Of a stretch of DNA of 40,350 bases, positions 1 through 9,041 are shown piece after piece; the stretch's first letter is position 1; each line of letters begins with the position of its first letter. The DNA is from Victivallales bacterium (lineage in GTDB: Bacteria; Verrucomicrobiota; Lentisphaeria; Oligosphaerales; Oligosphaeraceae). The notes under the pieces are model-generated. The model was not told the DNA's origin. It did not search any database and saw only the letters and a program-made list of their open reading frames with translations. Location of the stretch: NCBI GenBank assembly GCA_017964325.1, contig JAGCSE010000192.1, positions 1-40,350 on the forward strand, read 5' to 3'. A program made the position numbers and the translations under genes.

Positions 1-1
1 C

Positions 2-1105
2 AGCATCCAAAATGTCATTTCGACGCTGAGCACCAGTGCTTCGGAAATAGGCAACTGGTTTGAAAACCACCAGACGCAACTTCTCGCAGGCGGCATCAGC
101 GTCGTGGTCACCGTTCTTTTCTTCGTTGCCATCCTGCTGAGCCTGCGGCACGTTGTCAGCCTCGGCATCGGAAAGCTCTCTTCCAGCCTTGGAAAACTCA
201 TCCGCAGGCTCTCCATGCATATCTCTCTACTGTTCCTGCTCACGGGACTTTCATACAGCAACAGCCTCATCCAGTTCCCAAGCCAGATCGACCACATCAT
301 CAACAGGATATTCTTCGCTCTTTTCATCGTCGTCTTCCTGGCGGGAATCCTCAGCATCATCAACGCGATTGACAAAGCCTGGTCGCAGCATTTCCGTCGG
401 CGAAACGAAGAATCCTACGCAACCAGCAAGCTGTTGCTGGACCTCATCCGCCGCATCGTCAAGACCGTCGTCTGGTTCATCGCCATCCTCTTCATCCTGC
501 AAAACGTCTTCCATGTCGAAATCACACCGTTGCTCACTGGTGCGGGAGTCGTCGGCATCGGCTTCGCCTTCGCCGCGCAGAACACAATCGCCAACCTCTT
601 CGGCGCATTTTCGATCCTTGGAAGCCAGTTGTTCAAGGTCGGCGACTGGGTCAAGATAGGCGACGCGGAGGGAACCGTCGAGCAGATCGGCCTCCGCAGC
701 ATCCGCCTCCGCGCGCTGGAAGGGCGGCTTATCGACATCCCGAACCGCGTCATCGCGGACACGCAGCTGGACAATTACAGCAACCGGGATTTCTTCCGTG
801 AAACATTCTCCTTCGGACTCGTCTATCAGACTACGCCCAAGCAGATGGAGAGGGCTCTCCATATCATCGGCGAAATCTGCGCGGACATGTCCGGCATCAT
901 GGTTCCAGGCAGGCCGCCGCGATTCGCCTTCGTCGAATGCGCGGACTACTCCCTGAAAATCCGGGGCTACATCTGGTTCAAAACGACAAATTTCTACACA
1001 CTGCAGGACTACAAGAACCATGTCAACATGTCTGTCCTGAAGCGTTTCAACGAAGAGGGCCTCTCCTTCGCCTATCCAACCTCCACAGTCTTTCTTGCAA
1101 AATGA
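2..1105 (+). CDS. MscS-family mechanosensitive channel, 5'-truncated
   Basis: The reading frame is open from the window edge, so the N-terminus is missing. The GTG at 104 lies inside a membrane segment and is not a credible start. Visible are several hydrophobic helices followed by the MscS core: the glycine/alanine-rich pore helix with 'LLTGAGVVGIGFAFAAQN', then 'LFKVGDWVKIGDAEGTVEQIG', the conserved entry to the cytoplasmic beta domain. A mixed alpha/beta C-terminal domain ends at the TGA at 1103. Members of this family are inner-membrane channels that open under tension to release osmolytes during hypo-osmotic shock. Its upstream neighbours are outside the window. The next gene starts 187 bp downstream, so it is probably transcribed separately. 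Family assignment is secure; the physiological role is inferred. Confidence 0.93.
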   Translation, partial: SIQNVISTLSTSASEIGNWFENHQTQLLAGGISVVVTVLFFVAILLSLRHVVSLGIGKLSSSLGKLIRRLSMHISLLFLLTGLSYSNSLIQFPSQIDHIINRIFFALFIVVFLAGILSIINAIDKAWSQHFRRRNEESYATSKLLLDLIRRIVKTVVWFIAILFILQNVFHVEITPLLTGAGVVGIGFAFAAQNTIANLFGAFSILGSQLFKVGDWVKIGDAEGTVEQIGLRSIRLRALEGRLIDIPNRVIADTQLDNYSNRDFFRETFSFGLVYQTTPKQMERALHIIGEICADMSGIMVPGRPPRFAFVECADYSLKIRGYIWFKTTNFYTLQDYKNHVNMSVLKRFNEEGLSFAYPTSTVFLAK

Positions 1106-1292
1106 ATTGTGGTTGTGCTCCTGCGCAACCGATGCAAAAAACATTCTTTTTCATGGAAATACATGTTTGCTAAAAGTGCATTTTTACAAAAAAGCATTAA
1201 ATTGACATGAGTCTTTTTTCATCAAAAAAGCCATTTCTTTTGTTCCCAGTACATTATTAATCATAATCAACCCAAAACAGGAGCGTTTCAGA

Positions 1293-3500
1293 ATGTCGTT
1301 TTTAGACTGGTCGATCGTTGCCATTCCATTGATTGCCATCGTCGTCATCGGCGTGGTTGCACAGCATTACACGAACAACGTGGCGGGGTTCCTCGCCGCG
1401 GGACGAAAAGCGGGCCGCTATCTGCTGACCGTCGCGGACGGCACGGCGGGCATGGGACTGATTACCGTCGTCGCCCAGTTCGAATCCAAATACCGTTCCG
1501 GCTACGCCATCGAATTCTGGGGCAACCTCACATTCGCCCTTACGCTGCTCATGACATTGACGGGTTTCGTCATCTACCGCTACCGTGAAACGCGTGTGTT
1601 GACGATGGCGGAATTCTATGAAAAGCGCTACAGCCGCTCCTTCCGAATCTTCGCCGGCAGCACGGCCTTTATCTCCGGTCTCATCAACTACGCACTCTTC
1701 CCCGCCGTCGCCGGTCGCTTTGTCATCTACTACTGCCATCTGCCGCAAATTGTCACCATCTGTGGAATCCATTTCAAGACCTTCGGTCTGCTGATGGCCA
1801 TCTTCCTCGGCATCGCCCTCTTCATCGTGCTCGCCGGTGGACAAATCACAACCATGGTAACCGACTGCTGCCAAGGTATTTTCGCCTATTTCGGCTATAC
1901 GGCGATTGTTGTCGCCCTGCTCTGCATCTTCAGCGTTGCAGATGTCCGTGACGCCGTTTTGAGCCGCCCCGAAGGCGAGAGCTTCTTCAACCCCTTCAAT
2001 GTCGATAAACTGACGCAGTTCAACCTGTTGTACATCATCATCGGCATGATCGGCGCTATTTACAACCGCAACGCATGGCTCGGCAACCAAGCCTACTACT
2101 GCTCCGCCGCCAATCCGCACGAACAGAAGATGGCCGGCGTTCTCGGCCAATGGCGTGCTGGATTCATGGGCATCGCCCTCATGCTGATGGTCATCGGCGC
2201 CTATACCTATATGAATTCGTCCCACTACGCTTCCCATGCAAACGCCGTTCATCAGGAAATCCGTGAAATGGTGCAGGAAGAATTCCCGCTCCCCGAAGGC
2301 GTGACGGAAAACGATGTCAAGGCACTCGCCGAAGACAAGACGGCGGAAAATAATCCCGCGACACAGCAGCTGAAGAAGACGCTCACCACGCGTGAAACCA
2401 TTGGGAACCAAATGCTTGTGCCCGTTGCCCTGCGTCACATCCTGCCCATCGGCGTCACCGGCACCTTCATGGCACTCATGATCTTCCTGATGGTTTCCAC
2501 GGATACCACCTACCTCCACAGTTGGGGCACGATTTTGATTCAGGACGTCGTCCTCCCCATCTACCACAAGCCCATCTCCCAGAAGGCACAGCTCCGCCTG
2601 CTCCGAATCGCCATCTCCTTCGTCGCCATCTTCGCATGGTGGTTCAGCTACTATTTCAGCCAGAGCGACTACATCCTCCAGTTCTTCGCCCTCACGGGAA
2701 CCATCTATCTCGGCGGCGCAGGCGCTTGCATGCTCGGCGGCCTCTACACCCGTAAAGGAACGACGGCCGGTGCCTTCACGGCCATGATCGTCGGTCTCTT
2801 CTTCGCCATCCTGGGCTTCGGCATCAACCAGAAATGGGTCGATGTCCACAACTGGCTCGCCGCGAACTTCCCGAATTTCCTTGAAAATTTCCGCCTCTCC
2901 CTCGCCTATCTCGGCGACAAGCTCACCATCGTCAACTGGGAAGTCGCGCCTGAGAAATTCGCCCGCAAGTTCCCGATCACAGGACAGGAAATCTACCTGC
3001 TCGGCATGGTCTCCGCCATCGTCGGCTACGTCGTCGTCTCTTGGCTGACATGCAAGAAGCCCTACAATCTCGACAAGCTCCTCCACCGCGGCGAATACAA
3101 CCTCGAGCACTTTGTTGACAAGGAAGCCGACAAGAGCGTCATCGAATCCGCCAAAGAGAAGAAATTCAACTGGAAGAGCCTCCTCGGCATCACGCCCGAA
3201 TACTCCAAAGGCGACCGTATTTTGGCATGGAGTGTCGTCATCTGGTCGTTCTACAATTTCTTCTTCTTCCTGGTGGAAGCCATCTGGAACCTCAAGCCGG
3301 AATGGCGCTGGACGGAGGCTACGTGGACCAATATCTGGATCTACTACTCACTGCCGCTCAGCCTGCTCGTCGGCATCGTCACAACCGTCTGGTTCACATG
3401 GGGCAGTTCACGCGATCTCTACCGTTTGTTGAAGTCCCTCAAGGAAGCTCAGAATACCACTGACAACGAAGATGGACAGGTCAAGGATGACGCCCAATAA
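1293..3500 (+). CDS. sodium:solute symporter (SSS family)
   Basis: A 735-residue polytopic inner-membrane protein of the sodium/solute symporter family, which couples Na+ influx to uptake of a sugar, amino acid or similar solute. It has an N-terminal membrane segment ('WSIVAIPLIAIVVIGVVA'), the family-typical 'NVAGFLAAGRKAG' loop, the 'VTDCCQGIFAYFGYTAI' helix and about 12-14 hydrophobic segments. It is longer than usual: a charged loop around residues 330-370 and an extra C-terminal part with a linker and two more helices (about residues 640-710). The start is supported by AGGAG at 1279-1283, nine bases before the ATG. The 187-bp upstream gap contains a TTGACA at 1202-1207 with no good partner and an A/T palindrome at 1213-1230. 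The substrate cannot be read from the sequence. Confidence 0.87.
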   Translation: MSFLDWSIVAIPLIAIVVIGVVAQHYTNNVAGFLAAGRKAGRYLLTVADGTAGMGLITVVAQFESKYRSGYAIEFWGNLTFALTLLMTLTGFVIYRYRETRVLTMAEFYEKRYSRSFRIFAGSTAFISGLINYALFPAVAGRFVIYYCHLPQIVTICGIHFKTFGLLMAIFLGIALFIVLAGGQITTMVTDCCQGIFAYFGYTAIVVALLCIFSVADVRDAVLSRPEGESFFNPFNVDKLTQFNLLYIIIGMIGAIYNRNAWLGNQAYYCSAANPHEQKMAGVLGQWRAGFMGIALMLMVIGAYTYMNSSHYASHANAVHQEIREMVQEEFPLPEGVTENDVKALAEDKTAENNPATQQLKKTLTTRETIGNQMLVPVALRHILPIGVTGTFMALMIFLMVSTDTTYLHSWGTILIQDVVLPIYHKPISQKAQLRLLRIAISFVAIFAWWFSYYFSQSDYILQFFALTGTIYLGGAGACMLGGLYTRKGTTAGAFTAMIVGLFFAILGFGINQKWVDVHNWLAANFPNFLENFRLSLAYLGDKLTIVNWEVAPEKFARKFPITGQEIYLLGMVSAIVGYVVVSWLTCKKPYNLDKLLHRGEYNLEHFVDKEADKSVIESAKEKKFNWKSLLGITPEYSKGDRILAWSVVIWSFYNFFFFLVEAIWNLKPEWRWTEATWTNIWIYYSLPLSLLVGIVTTVWFTWGSSRDLYRLLKSLKEAQNTTDNEDGQVKDDAQ

Positions 3501-3511
3501 CGGCGGCCATC

Positions 3512-3550
3512 AATGGAATGGTGCGGGAGATTCTCTCGCACCATTCCATT
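3512..3550 (+). terminator. strong stem-loop after the symporter gene
   Basis: Bases 3512-3525 are perfectly complementary to 3537-3550. The stem continues inward through a G-T pair to about 18 bp, leaving a 3-base loop. It begins 12 bases after the symporter stop codon and is followed by a moderately T-rich stretch (ttccatttcatt) rather than a clean T run. It is probably a transcription terminator or an mRNA 3'-end stabiliser. The ATG at 3518, which would extend the next gene, lies inside this stem. Confidence 0.62.
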
Positions 3551-3595
3551 TCATTGACATCACCGCCATGTTTTGGGACATCGCATCCATCGTCC

Positions 3596-4282
3596 ATGAA
3601 GACTTTCTGGTTTTACATTCTAAAAATACTGGGCTGTCCAATCCTTTGGTTTTTCACACTGGCCCTTGTCATCTGTATCATAAGACTTCCCATGGCCTTT
3701 GCGGACGCGAAACTTGCATGGGCCTGTCTGGGCGGTTTCCTTATCGGTATTCCACTATTTTACAGATACCGTTGCGTACCAGTCTATGTGTTCGGACATG
3801 AACTCACCCACTGGGCCGTCGCCACTCTTTTTTGGCGTAAAACCTCCAACCTCAGGCTCAACCGCTACTCGGGCAGCGTCGATGTCAACAATCCCAACAT
3901 CTGGATCATTCTAGGCCCCTATTTCCTTCCATTCTATATGCTTGTGATTTTAGGAATATTCGGCGTCGCACTTTTCTTCAAGCCGAATTTCCCAACATGG
4001 TTTGAAATTACGCTTGCCGCAGTCATCGGCCTTTCCTACGCCTACCATGTCATGCTCACAATCATCGCCATTTACAATGGACAGCAGGATTTGAGAATCA
4101 ACGGCGTCATCTTCTCGCTCTCCATCATCATCGTCTGCAACGTCTTCTACATTTACATCGGACTGATGCTCGCCACGCAGCAACTCTGGCCAGGCCTGAA
4201 GCTGTTAGCAACGCAACTTGGCGACCAATCGCGCATCTTCTGGCAGATGTGCCTAAATCTCTTCGAATTGTGCAAATCTTAG
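3596..4282 (+). CDS. putative M50-like membrane zinc metallopeptidase
   Basis: A protein of about 228 residues with roughly six hydrophobic segments. The key motif is HELTH at residues 68-72 (from ATG 3596), within or beside a membrane helix ('VPVYVFGHELTHWAVATLF'). It is followed about 40 residues later by 'IILGPYFLPFYML'. HExxH inside a membrane segment with a later Gly-Pro/Leu-Pro motif resembles site-2-protease-like (M50B-type) intramembrane peptidases. The usual second metal-binding motif with Asp is not obvious, so activity is uncertain. An in-frame ATG at 3518 would add 26 residues but sits in the terminator stem of the preceding gene, and neither start has a clear ribosome site. I prefer 3596. 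It is convergent with dnaG downstream. Specific function unknown. Confidence 0.68.
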   Translation: MKTFWFYILKILGCPILWFFTLALVICIIRLPMAFADAKLAWACLGGFLIGIPLFYRYRCVPVYVFGHELTHWAVATLFWRKTSNLRLNRYSGSVDVNNPNIWIILGPYFLPFYMLVILGIFGVALFFKPNFPTWFEITLAAVIGLSYAYHVMLTIIAIYNGQQDLRINGVIFSLSIIIVCNVFYIYIGLMLATQQLWPGLKLLATQLGDQSRIFWQMCLNLFELCKS

Positions 4283-4411
4283 CAGTAACCCTAAAAAACG
4301 TAGTTAAAAAAGGCCGAATGTGAATGAATGCATACGTATCCAGTTCATATTCAGCATCTTCTAGGCTACTGGCAGGAGGACGCAAACTCCCCAGGCTTCA
4401 TCTGGGCTTTC

Positions 4412-6283
4412 TTAACGCCTTTTTAGCGCATTCTTCTGGCCAATTAATTCACAGAGTTCGCGCTGCATTTGGACGATTTCCTCTCCTGCCGCAGATTGCA
4501 TGGCCTGCTTCAAACCAGCGATTTTAACATCCAAATCACTGATTCTCAACTTATTAATACAATCCTGAAAAGCCTCTGTCACCTTGGCCCGCTTGTTTTC
4601 TAGCACATTTTCCGAATCCCCCTCCTCTGGAAGCAAACGGCTGTATTCCGAACTGGCCAATGTCTTGCCGACTGTCGGATCCGCCGACAAATCCGAATTG
4701 ACAATGCTCTGCTCCGCCAACTCCCATTCGCCATCCGCCGTAAGCGCAAGAACCATGTTGACAGCAAGCCCCAACGACGTATCAGGAAGCCACGCCGTCA
4801 CTTCTTCGTTGTTCGCAAGTTCCTGCGCCAGAAAGTCAAAATGCAGAATCAACTCCAGCAGAACCTGCAATGTCGCATCACCAACCTGTTGCATACGGAA
4901 AGGAAGCATCTGGTTCATTGCCAACGGCTTGGGGGGCATTTGGGCAGTTGGCTTCTCAAAATCGCTCCGATGGCTTTTGTCAACGATGTTCAATTCCTCC
5001 AATACAACATTTTCCGGAATATGCAACTGCTTCGCAAGCCATTGGCAATGCCCAGCTTTCACCACTGGATCCGTTATGGGGCGGATGACTTCCAGCAGTT
5101 CCCTCACGATGACGGACATCTCATCTGGCTTTGTACGATCATGTTCCGTGCAAAGCGATTGAAACAAAAATGGAATGGCGGGAGTCGTCTGCCCCATGAT
5201 GGCGGCCAACGCGGATGCACCGCCCTTGCGGAAAATCGAATCGGGGTCTTCGCCGTCCGGCAGCGACACCACATCCACGGCCAGCCCCTCCGCATGGAGG
5301 ATCGCCATTGTTCGAACGGTCGCCTTCCGCCCTGCTCCATCCGCATCAAACGCCAATGTCACGTTATTTGTCGAACGCTTCAACATACGGGCATGAAACT
5401 CCGTAAATGCCGTTCCCTGAGCCGCTAGTGCATACGTCAGCCCCGCCCTGTGGCAGGCGATGACATCTAACTGCCCTTCGCAGATCAACGCCCTGCCAGA
5501 ATTCTTAAATGCCTGCCGTGCAAAGTTAAAGGCGTACAACAACCGCCCTTTTTTGAAAAAATCCGTCTCAGGGCTGTTGACATATTTCGCTGTCTTCGCG
5601 TCAGGATCCAAAACACGGGCGGAAAAGCCGACCACGCGACCAAGCTCGTCCTGTATGGGAAACATCAGGCGGCCACGAAAACGGTCGTAGGGAGTCCGTG
5701 AATCTTCTTTCAGAATCGTAATCCCCGTCGCCAGAAGCATTTCCTGCGTATATCCAAGCCGTGTTGCCCATCTGACGGCTCCATCCCATGAATCAGGGGA
5801 GTAGCCCAGACGAAAATGATTGACGGCATCATCGTCCAGCCCGCGTGAATCAAGATACCGCCGTGCCGCATCCGCCTCGGGAAGGGATAAATTTGCATGA
5901 TACCAATTCGCCGCGTCATTCAACAATTTCAAGCAATTCTCGCGCCACTGGCGGCGGCTGTCCTGCTCCTTTTCACTGCCTGACGACACATCGGGAATAT
6001 CGATTCCATAGCGGTTGGCCAGCCATTGGACGGCCCCCACAAAGTCCGTGTTCACAATCTCTTGGACAAAATGAAACACATTGCCGCTCTTTTTGCAGCC
6101 AAAGCAGTAAAACATCTGGGACTGCGGGTCGATCTTAAACGACGGCGTCTTCTCATGGTGAAACGGACAGCACGCCCAATAGGCATTTCCGTTCTTCTTG
6201 ACAGCCGTCAATTGCGACGTCAATTCGACCAAATCCGCCCTGCTCCGTATTTCTTCTATGATTTCTTCTGGTATGTGCGGCAT
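4412..6283 (-). CDS. dnaG: DNA primase
   Basis: DnaG synthesises the RNA primers for lagging-strand replication. The 623-residue product has the normal length and order of domains. The N-terminal CHC2 zinc ribbon has ligands C39, H42, C60 and C63 ('CPFH ... CFGC'). Next is the RNA-polymerase domain with 'YDRFRGRLMFPIQDELGRVV', and the TOPRIM core with 'ALICEGQLDVIA' (acidic E) and 'TLAFDADGAGRKA' (DxD). A more variable C-terminal helicase-interaction region follows. It is the last gene of a leftward group after recN and the TPR lipoprotein, 43 bp downstream of the latter. A TATAAT on the minus strand (6298-6303) lies only 15 bases before the ATG, so a private promoter with a very short leader is possible. 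There is no clear ribosome site. dnaG is more usually beside rpoD or rpsU; neither is present. Confidence 0.97.
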   Translation of the reverse strand: MPHIPEEIIEEIRSRADLVELTSQLTAVKKNGNAYWACCPFHHEKTPSFKIDPQSQMFYCFGCKKSGNVFHFVQEIVNTDFVGAVQWLANRYGIDIPDVSSGSEKEQDSRRQWRENCLKLLNDAANWYHANLSLPEADAARRYLDSRGLDDDAVNHFRLGYSPDSWDGAVRWATRLGYTQEMLLATGITILKEDSRTPYDRFRGRLMFPIQDELGRVVGFSARVLDPDAKTAKYVNSPETDFFKKGRLLYAFNFARQAFKNSGRALICEGQLDVIACHRAGLTYALAAQGTAFTEFHARMLKRSTNNVTLAFDADGAGRKATVRTMAILHAEGLAVDVVSLPDGEDPDSIFRKGGASALAAIMGQTTPAIPFLFQSLCTEHDRTKPDEMSVIVRELLEVIRPITDPVVKAGHCQWLAKQLHIPENVVLEELNIVDKSHRSDFEKPTAQMPPKPLAMNQMLPFRMQQVGDATLQVLLELILHFDFLAQELANNEEVTAWLPDTSLGLAVNMVLALTADGEWELAEQSIVNSDLSADPTVGKTLASSEYSRLLPEEGDSENVLENKRAKVTEAFQDCINKLRISDLDVKIAGLKQAMQSAAGEEIVQMQRELCELIGQKNALKRR

Positions 6284-6326
6284 TCGGAAATTGTTGCATT
6301 ATAGTAAAATAGAAACAAGCAAAAGA

Positions 6327-7136
6327 TTATTTCTTCTTCTTAAGCTTTACGAGGGCCCTCAAACGGTCGTTTATTCTTCTCTCATACAGGCTGTCGTGCT
6401 GAATCTGGTATCTGCGCAAGGCTCGTATATAATATTCACGAGCCTGATCAAGATTTCCATAAATCACGTCATAAATCACTGCTATATTAAGGCATGGCTG
6501 CGGTACCAAATTATCAATTTTGTATGCCTTGTAAAACCAACTGTTGGCATCGCCATAACGACGCAACTGGTAGGACAGCATGGCATAGTTCGCATAGTAT
6601 TCAGGCAAATCGCTGAACGGCTTTACATGTTCCAATTGAGCAAGATACTCACGACCTTCCGCAAGATTGTTCTGGACACAGCAAAGTCCAAGCATATACA
6701 GAAGATTCGCGTATGTCCGATTGTCCAACGTCTTCTTTTCAGCAGGCATCATCTCGTTCGCCTTCTTCAGATTCTCAAATGCGACAATATTGTTGTCAAT
6801 CTGGAAAAGAGCCCATCCCATAAAATAGTACGCCTCATAATCATCCTTCAGTTTCGTATTGAGCATACGCTTCAAATTCTGCATTGCGATCTCTTTGGTT
6901 TTTGTATCCTCCACCATCCCGTTGAACGCACAAAGCACCTGCAACTTGACGGCATCCCCGTCGTTGCGGTTCATACGAACGCATTTCGTCGCCTTCTCCA
7001 ATGCCGCATCATATTCCCCCCGCTTGACTAGCTCCACGGCATCATTGTACTCCGTAACGGCATCCGTCTGCGAGCAGGATGTCAGGCAAAATACTGCGCA
7101 CAAGGCACATATAAATATAACAACTGTCTTTTTCAT
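6327..7136 (-). CDS. TPR-repeat lipoprotein
   Basis: A 269-residue predicted lipoprotein. It starts with a signal peptide ending in a lipobox (LTSC, Cys21: 'VFCLTSCSQTD'), then helical repeats with tetratricopeptide spacing, such as 'AVELVKRGEYDAALEKATKC', 'YYFMGWALFQIDNNIVAFEN' and 'NYAMLSYQLRRYGDANSWFY'. TPR lipoproteins usually act as scaffolds at the periplasmic face of a membrane; the partner here is unknown. The start is set by AGGAGT (7139-7144 on the minus strand) just upstream. It lies 15 bp after recN and is almost certainly co-transcribed with it. The C-terminus is lysine-rich (KLKKKK). Apart from the TPR fold I recognise no specific family. Confidence 0.85.
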   Translation of the reverse strand: MKKTVVIFICALCAVFCLTSCSQTDAVTEYNDAVELVKRGEYDAALEKATKCVRMNRNDGDAVKLQVLCAFNGMVEDTKTKEIAMQNLKRMLNTKLKDDYEAYYFMGWALFQIDNNIVAFENLKKANEMMPAEKKTLDNRTYANLLYMLGLCCVQNNLAEGREYLAQLEHVKPFSDLPEYYANYAMLSYQLRRYGDANSWFYKAYKIDNLVPQPCLNIAVIYDVIYGNLDQAREYYIRALRRYQIQHDSLYERRINDRLRALVKLKKKK

Positions 7137-7151
7137 GGACTCCTCTTTATG

Positions 7152-8879
7152 TTAAACGTTTTCCTTCGTATTACTTTTTCTTTTCGCAACACCTTTCTGC
7201 ACAGTCTGATATGGCTTCAGCAGCTCCAAAGCATGCTCCCTGGCGGACACGGAATCCGCATCCGCTCCCATCATTCGGACAAGCTCGTCAACGCGCTCTT
7301 CTGAAGACAGAATGCGCATCGTCGCCGTCGTCCGCGTCTCATCCGTATGCTTTTCCACCATGAAATGCGTGTCCCCTGCAGCCGCAATCTGCGCAAGATG
7401 CGTAATGCTAAACACTTGATGCTTCGTCGCAACCGTCTTCAGCTCCACCGCAACGGCCCCCGCCGTACGGCCGCCGACATTTGCGTCGATTTCGTCAAAC
7501 ACCAGTACAGGAACGGCATCCGCATCCGACAGCACCGTTTTCAACGCCAGCATGACACGCGCCGTTTCGCCCGAAGACGCCGTCGCCTTCAACGGCTTCC
7601 GCTCTTCGCCAAGATTCGGCGCGAACATGAACTCGACCGTATTCGCGCCAGTCGGGCCAGGCTCCGCCGCATTCAGTTCGATTGTGAACGTCGCCTTGTT
7701 GAAACCTAATTTCTTGAGTTTCTCCGTGATCGCCTCCGCCAATGGCGGAACCGCCGCATGACGCCGCGCGTCCAGTTCTTCACAAGTTTTTGACAGTGCC
7801 TTCTCAGCGGCTTCTATATCCGCCCGCAGCTGCTTGACCATATCCCCCCTCCCCAGAATCTTCTCGATTGTCTCCTTGATCCTTTCCGCCGTATCCAAAA
7901 CGTCCTGCAGCGCAGGGCCGTATTTCCGTTTCAGCTTCTGGATTAGCTCCAACCTGTTTTCAATCTCCTGAATCTCCTCCTCATCCAAATCCATGCTGAG
8001 GGCGTACTCCTCCAAGGCATCGGACAACTCCTGAATACCATCATGGATTTCCGTCAACTTCTCGTCAAACACACCCCCCTTGTCAGGATCGTGCTGCTCT
8101 ATCTCACGGATGAGACGAAACACGGAGCCGATCTGCTCAACGACAGAATGCTCCCCCTGCGACAACGCCTCCGCCGCCTGGTTCGCCAACTGCAACAGCC
8201 GCTTCGAGTTTTCTGACAGCTTGTACTTGCGGAGAACCTCCTCGTCCTCTCCAGGCTGCAGATCCGCATTGCGAATTTCCTTCAACTGATGTCGAAGCAA
8301 ATCCAACTGCTCCGGCTGCAAGCCCTCATGCTCCAAATCCTCCAGTTTTTTCCGGCAGTCATTCAGATGCGCCGCTTCATCATGACAACGTTTCAACAGC
8401 CCTTCTGATTGGGCATAAACGTCCAATAATTCCAATTGTTTTGCATTCTTCAGAATCGACTGGTTGTCATGCGGCCCATGCAGGTCAATGAGCAGCTCTC
8501 CGAGTTCGCGCAAAAAATTGACGGTCACCGCCGCACCATTGACGAACGAACGGCTTCCCGTCTCCGAAATGACCCGCCGCAGCAGAAGCCCCTCTTCATC
8601 GCAAGCTTCGATTCCCGCCTCCTCCAGCATCGCCTCCAGCCGCGCCTTGAGTGCAGGCTGCACCGTCATCAAGTCGAATTGCGCGGACACTTCGCAGCGT
8701 TTTTCGCCGTTACGAATCAAAGCTGGCGTTGCGCGGCCACCGGCAAGAAGCTGTATCGCACCGATAATCAACGATTTGCCAGCACCAGTTTCTCCCGTAA
8801 TGACATTGAAGCCGCCGGTCAGTTCCAAGTCCAGTTCCGTGACCAATGCCAGATTTCTGATGTGAAGCGATTGAAGCAT
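7152..8879 (-). CDS. recN: DNA repair protein RecN
   Basis: RecN is an SMC-like ATPase recruited to double-strand breaks. The product, 575 residues from the chosen start, has the Walker A motif GETGAGKS at residues 29-36, a long coiled-coil middle ('EEIQEIENRLELIQKLKRKY'), the ABC-type signature 'ASSGETARVMLALK' and Walker B 'VPVLVFDEIDANVGG'. The reading frame extends 28 codons further upstream (to 8963). RecN proteins begin at 'MLQSLHIRNLALV', and an AGGAA ribosome site lies just before the ATG at 8879, so the shorter start is used. It is divergent from ligA, which gives two DNA-repair or replication genes sharing a 162-bp promoter region. The TPR lipoprotein and dnaG follow in the same direction. 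No SOS-box-like sequence is obvious upstream. Confidence 0.96.
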   Translation of the reverse strand: MLQSLHIRNLALVTELDLELTGGFNVITGETGAGKSLIIGAIQLLAGGRATPALIRNGEKRCEVSAQFDLMTVQPALKARLEAMLEEAGIEACDEEGLLLRRVISETGSRSFVNGAAVTVNFLRELGELLIDLHGPHDNQSILKNAKQLELLDVYAQSEGLLKRCHDEAAHLNDCRKKLEDLEHEGLQPEQLDLLRHQLKEIRNADLQPGEDEEVLRKYKLSENSKRLLQLANQAAEALSQGEHSVVEQIGSVFRLIREIEQHDPDKGGVFDEKLTEIHDGIQELSDALEEYALSMDLDEEEIQEIENRLELIQKLKRKYGPALQDVLDTAERIKETIEKILGRGDMVKQLRADIEAAEKALSKTCEELDARRHAAVPPLAEAITEKLKKLGFNKATFTIELNAAEPGPTGANTVEFMFAPNLGEERKPLKATASSGETARVMLALKTVLSDADAVPVLVFDEIDANVGGRTAGAVAVELKTVATKHQVFSITHLAQIAAAGDTHFMVEKHTDETRTTATMRILSSEERVDELVRMMGADADSVSAREHALELLKPYQTVQKGVAKRKSNTKENV

Positions 8880-8918
8880 ATTCCTGTTTTTATCTGATTT
8901 TTTTCCTTGTTCTAAAAT

Positions 8919-8946
8919 ATAATAGAAAACCACCTTTTTTCCACAA
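8919..8946 (-). promoter_or_regulatory. recN: candidate sigma-70 promoter for recN
   Basis: On the minus strand, TTGTGG (complement of 8941-8946) is separated by 16 bases from TATTAT (complement of 8919-8924), about 40 bases before the recN start. The -35 is weak and the -10 is good. The surrounding region is very A/T-rich. No equally good promoter for ligA is visible on the plus strand. Confidence 0.4.
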
Positions 8947-9041
8947 CATGAAAAAATATCCACCGATTCTTTGATAAAAATATGTTGTGATGCAAATTTA
9001 AGTGTTTCCTTTGTTTTACCCCCTCAATCCAACCATCCACC

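Noticed and set aside
104..1105. MscS gene starting at GTG 104
   Set aside because: The frame is open to the window edge and the GTG lies inside a hydrophobic segment, so the gene is better described as truncated.
251..3110. Long minus-strand ORFs (251-1144 and 1302-3110, the latter 602 codons)
   Set aside because: They are shadows of the MscS and symporter genes, acidic and low in membrane or domain signals, and have no ribosome sites. The plus-strand products are clear families.
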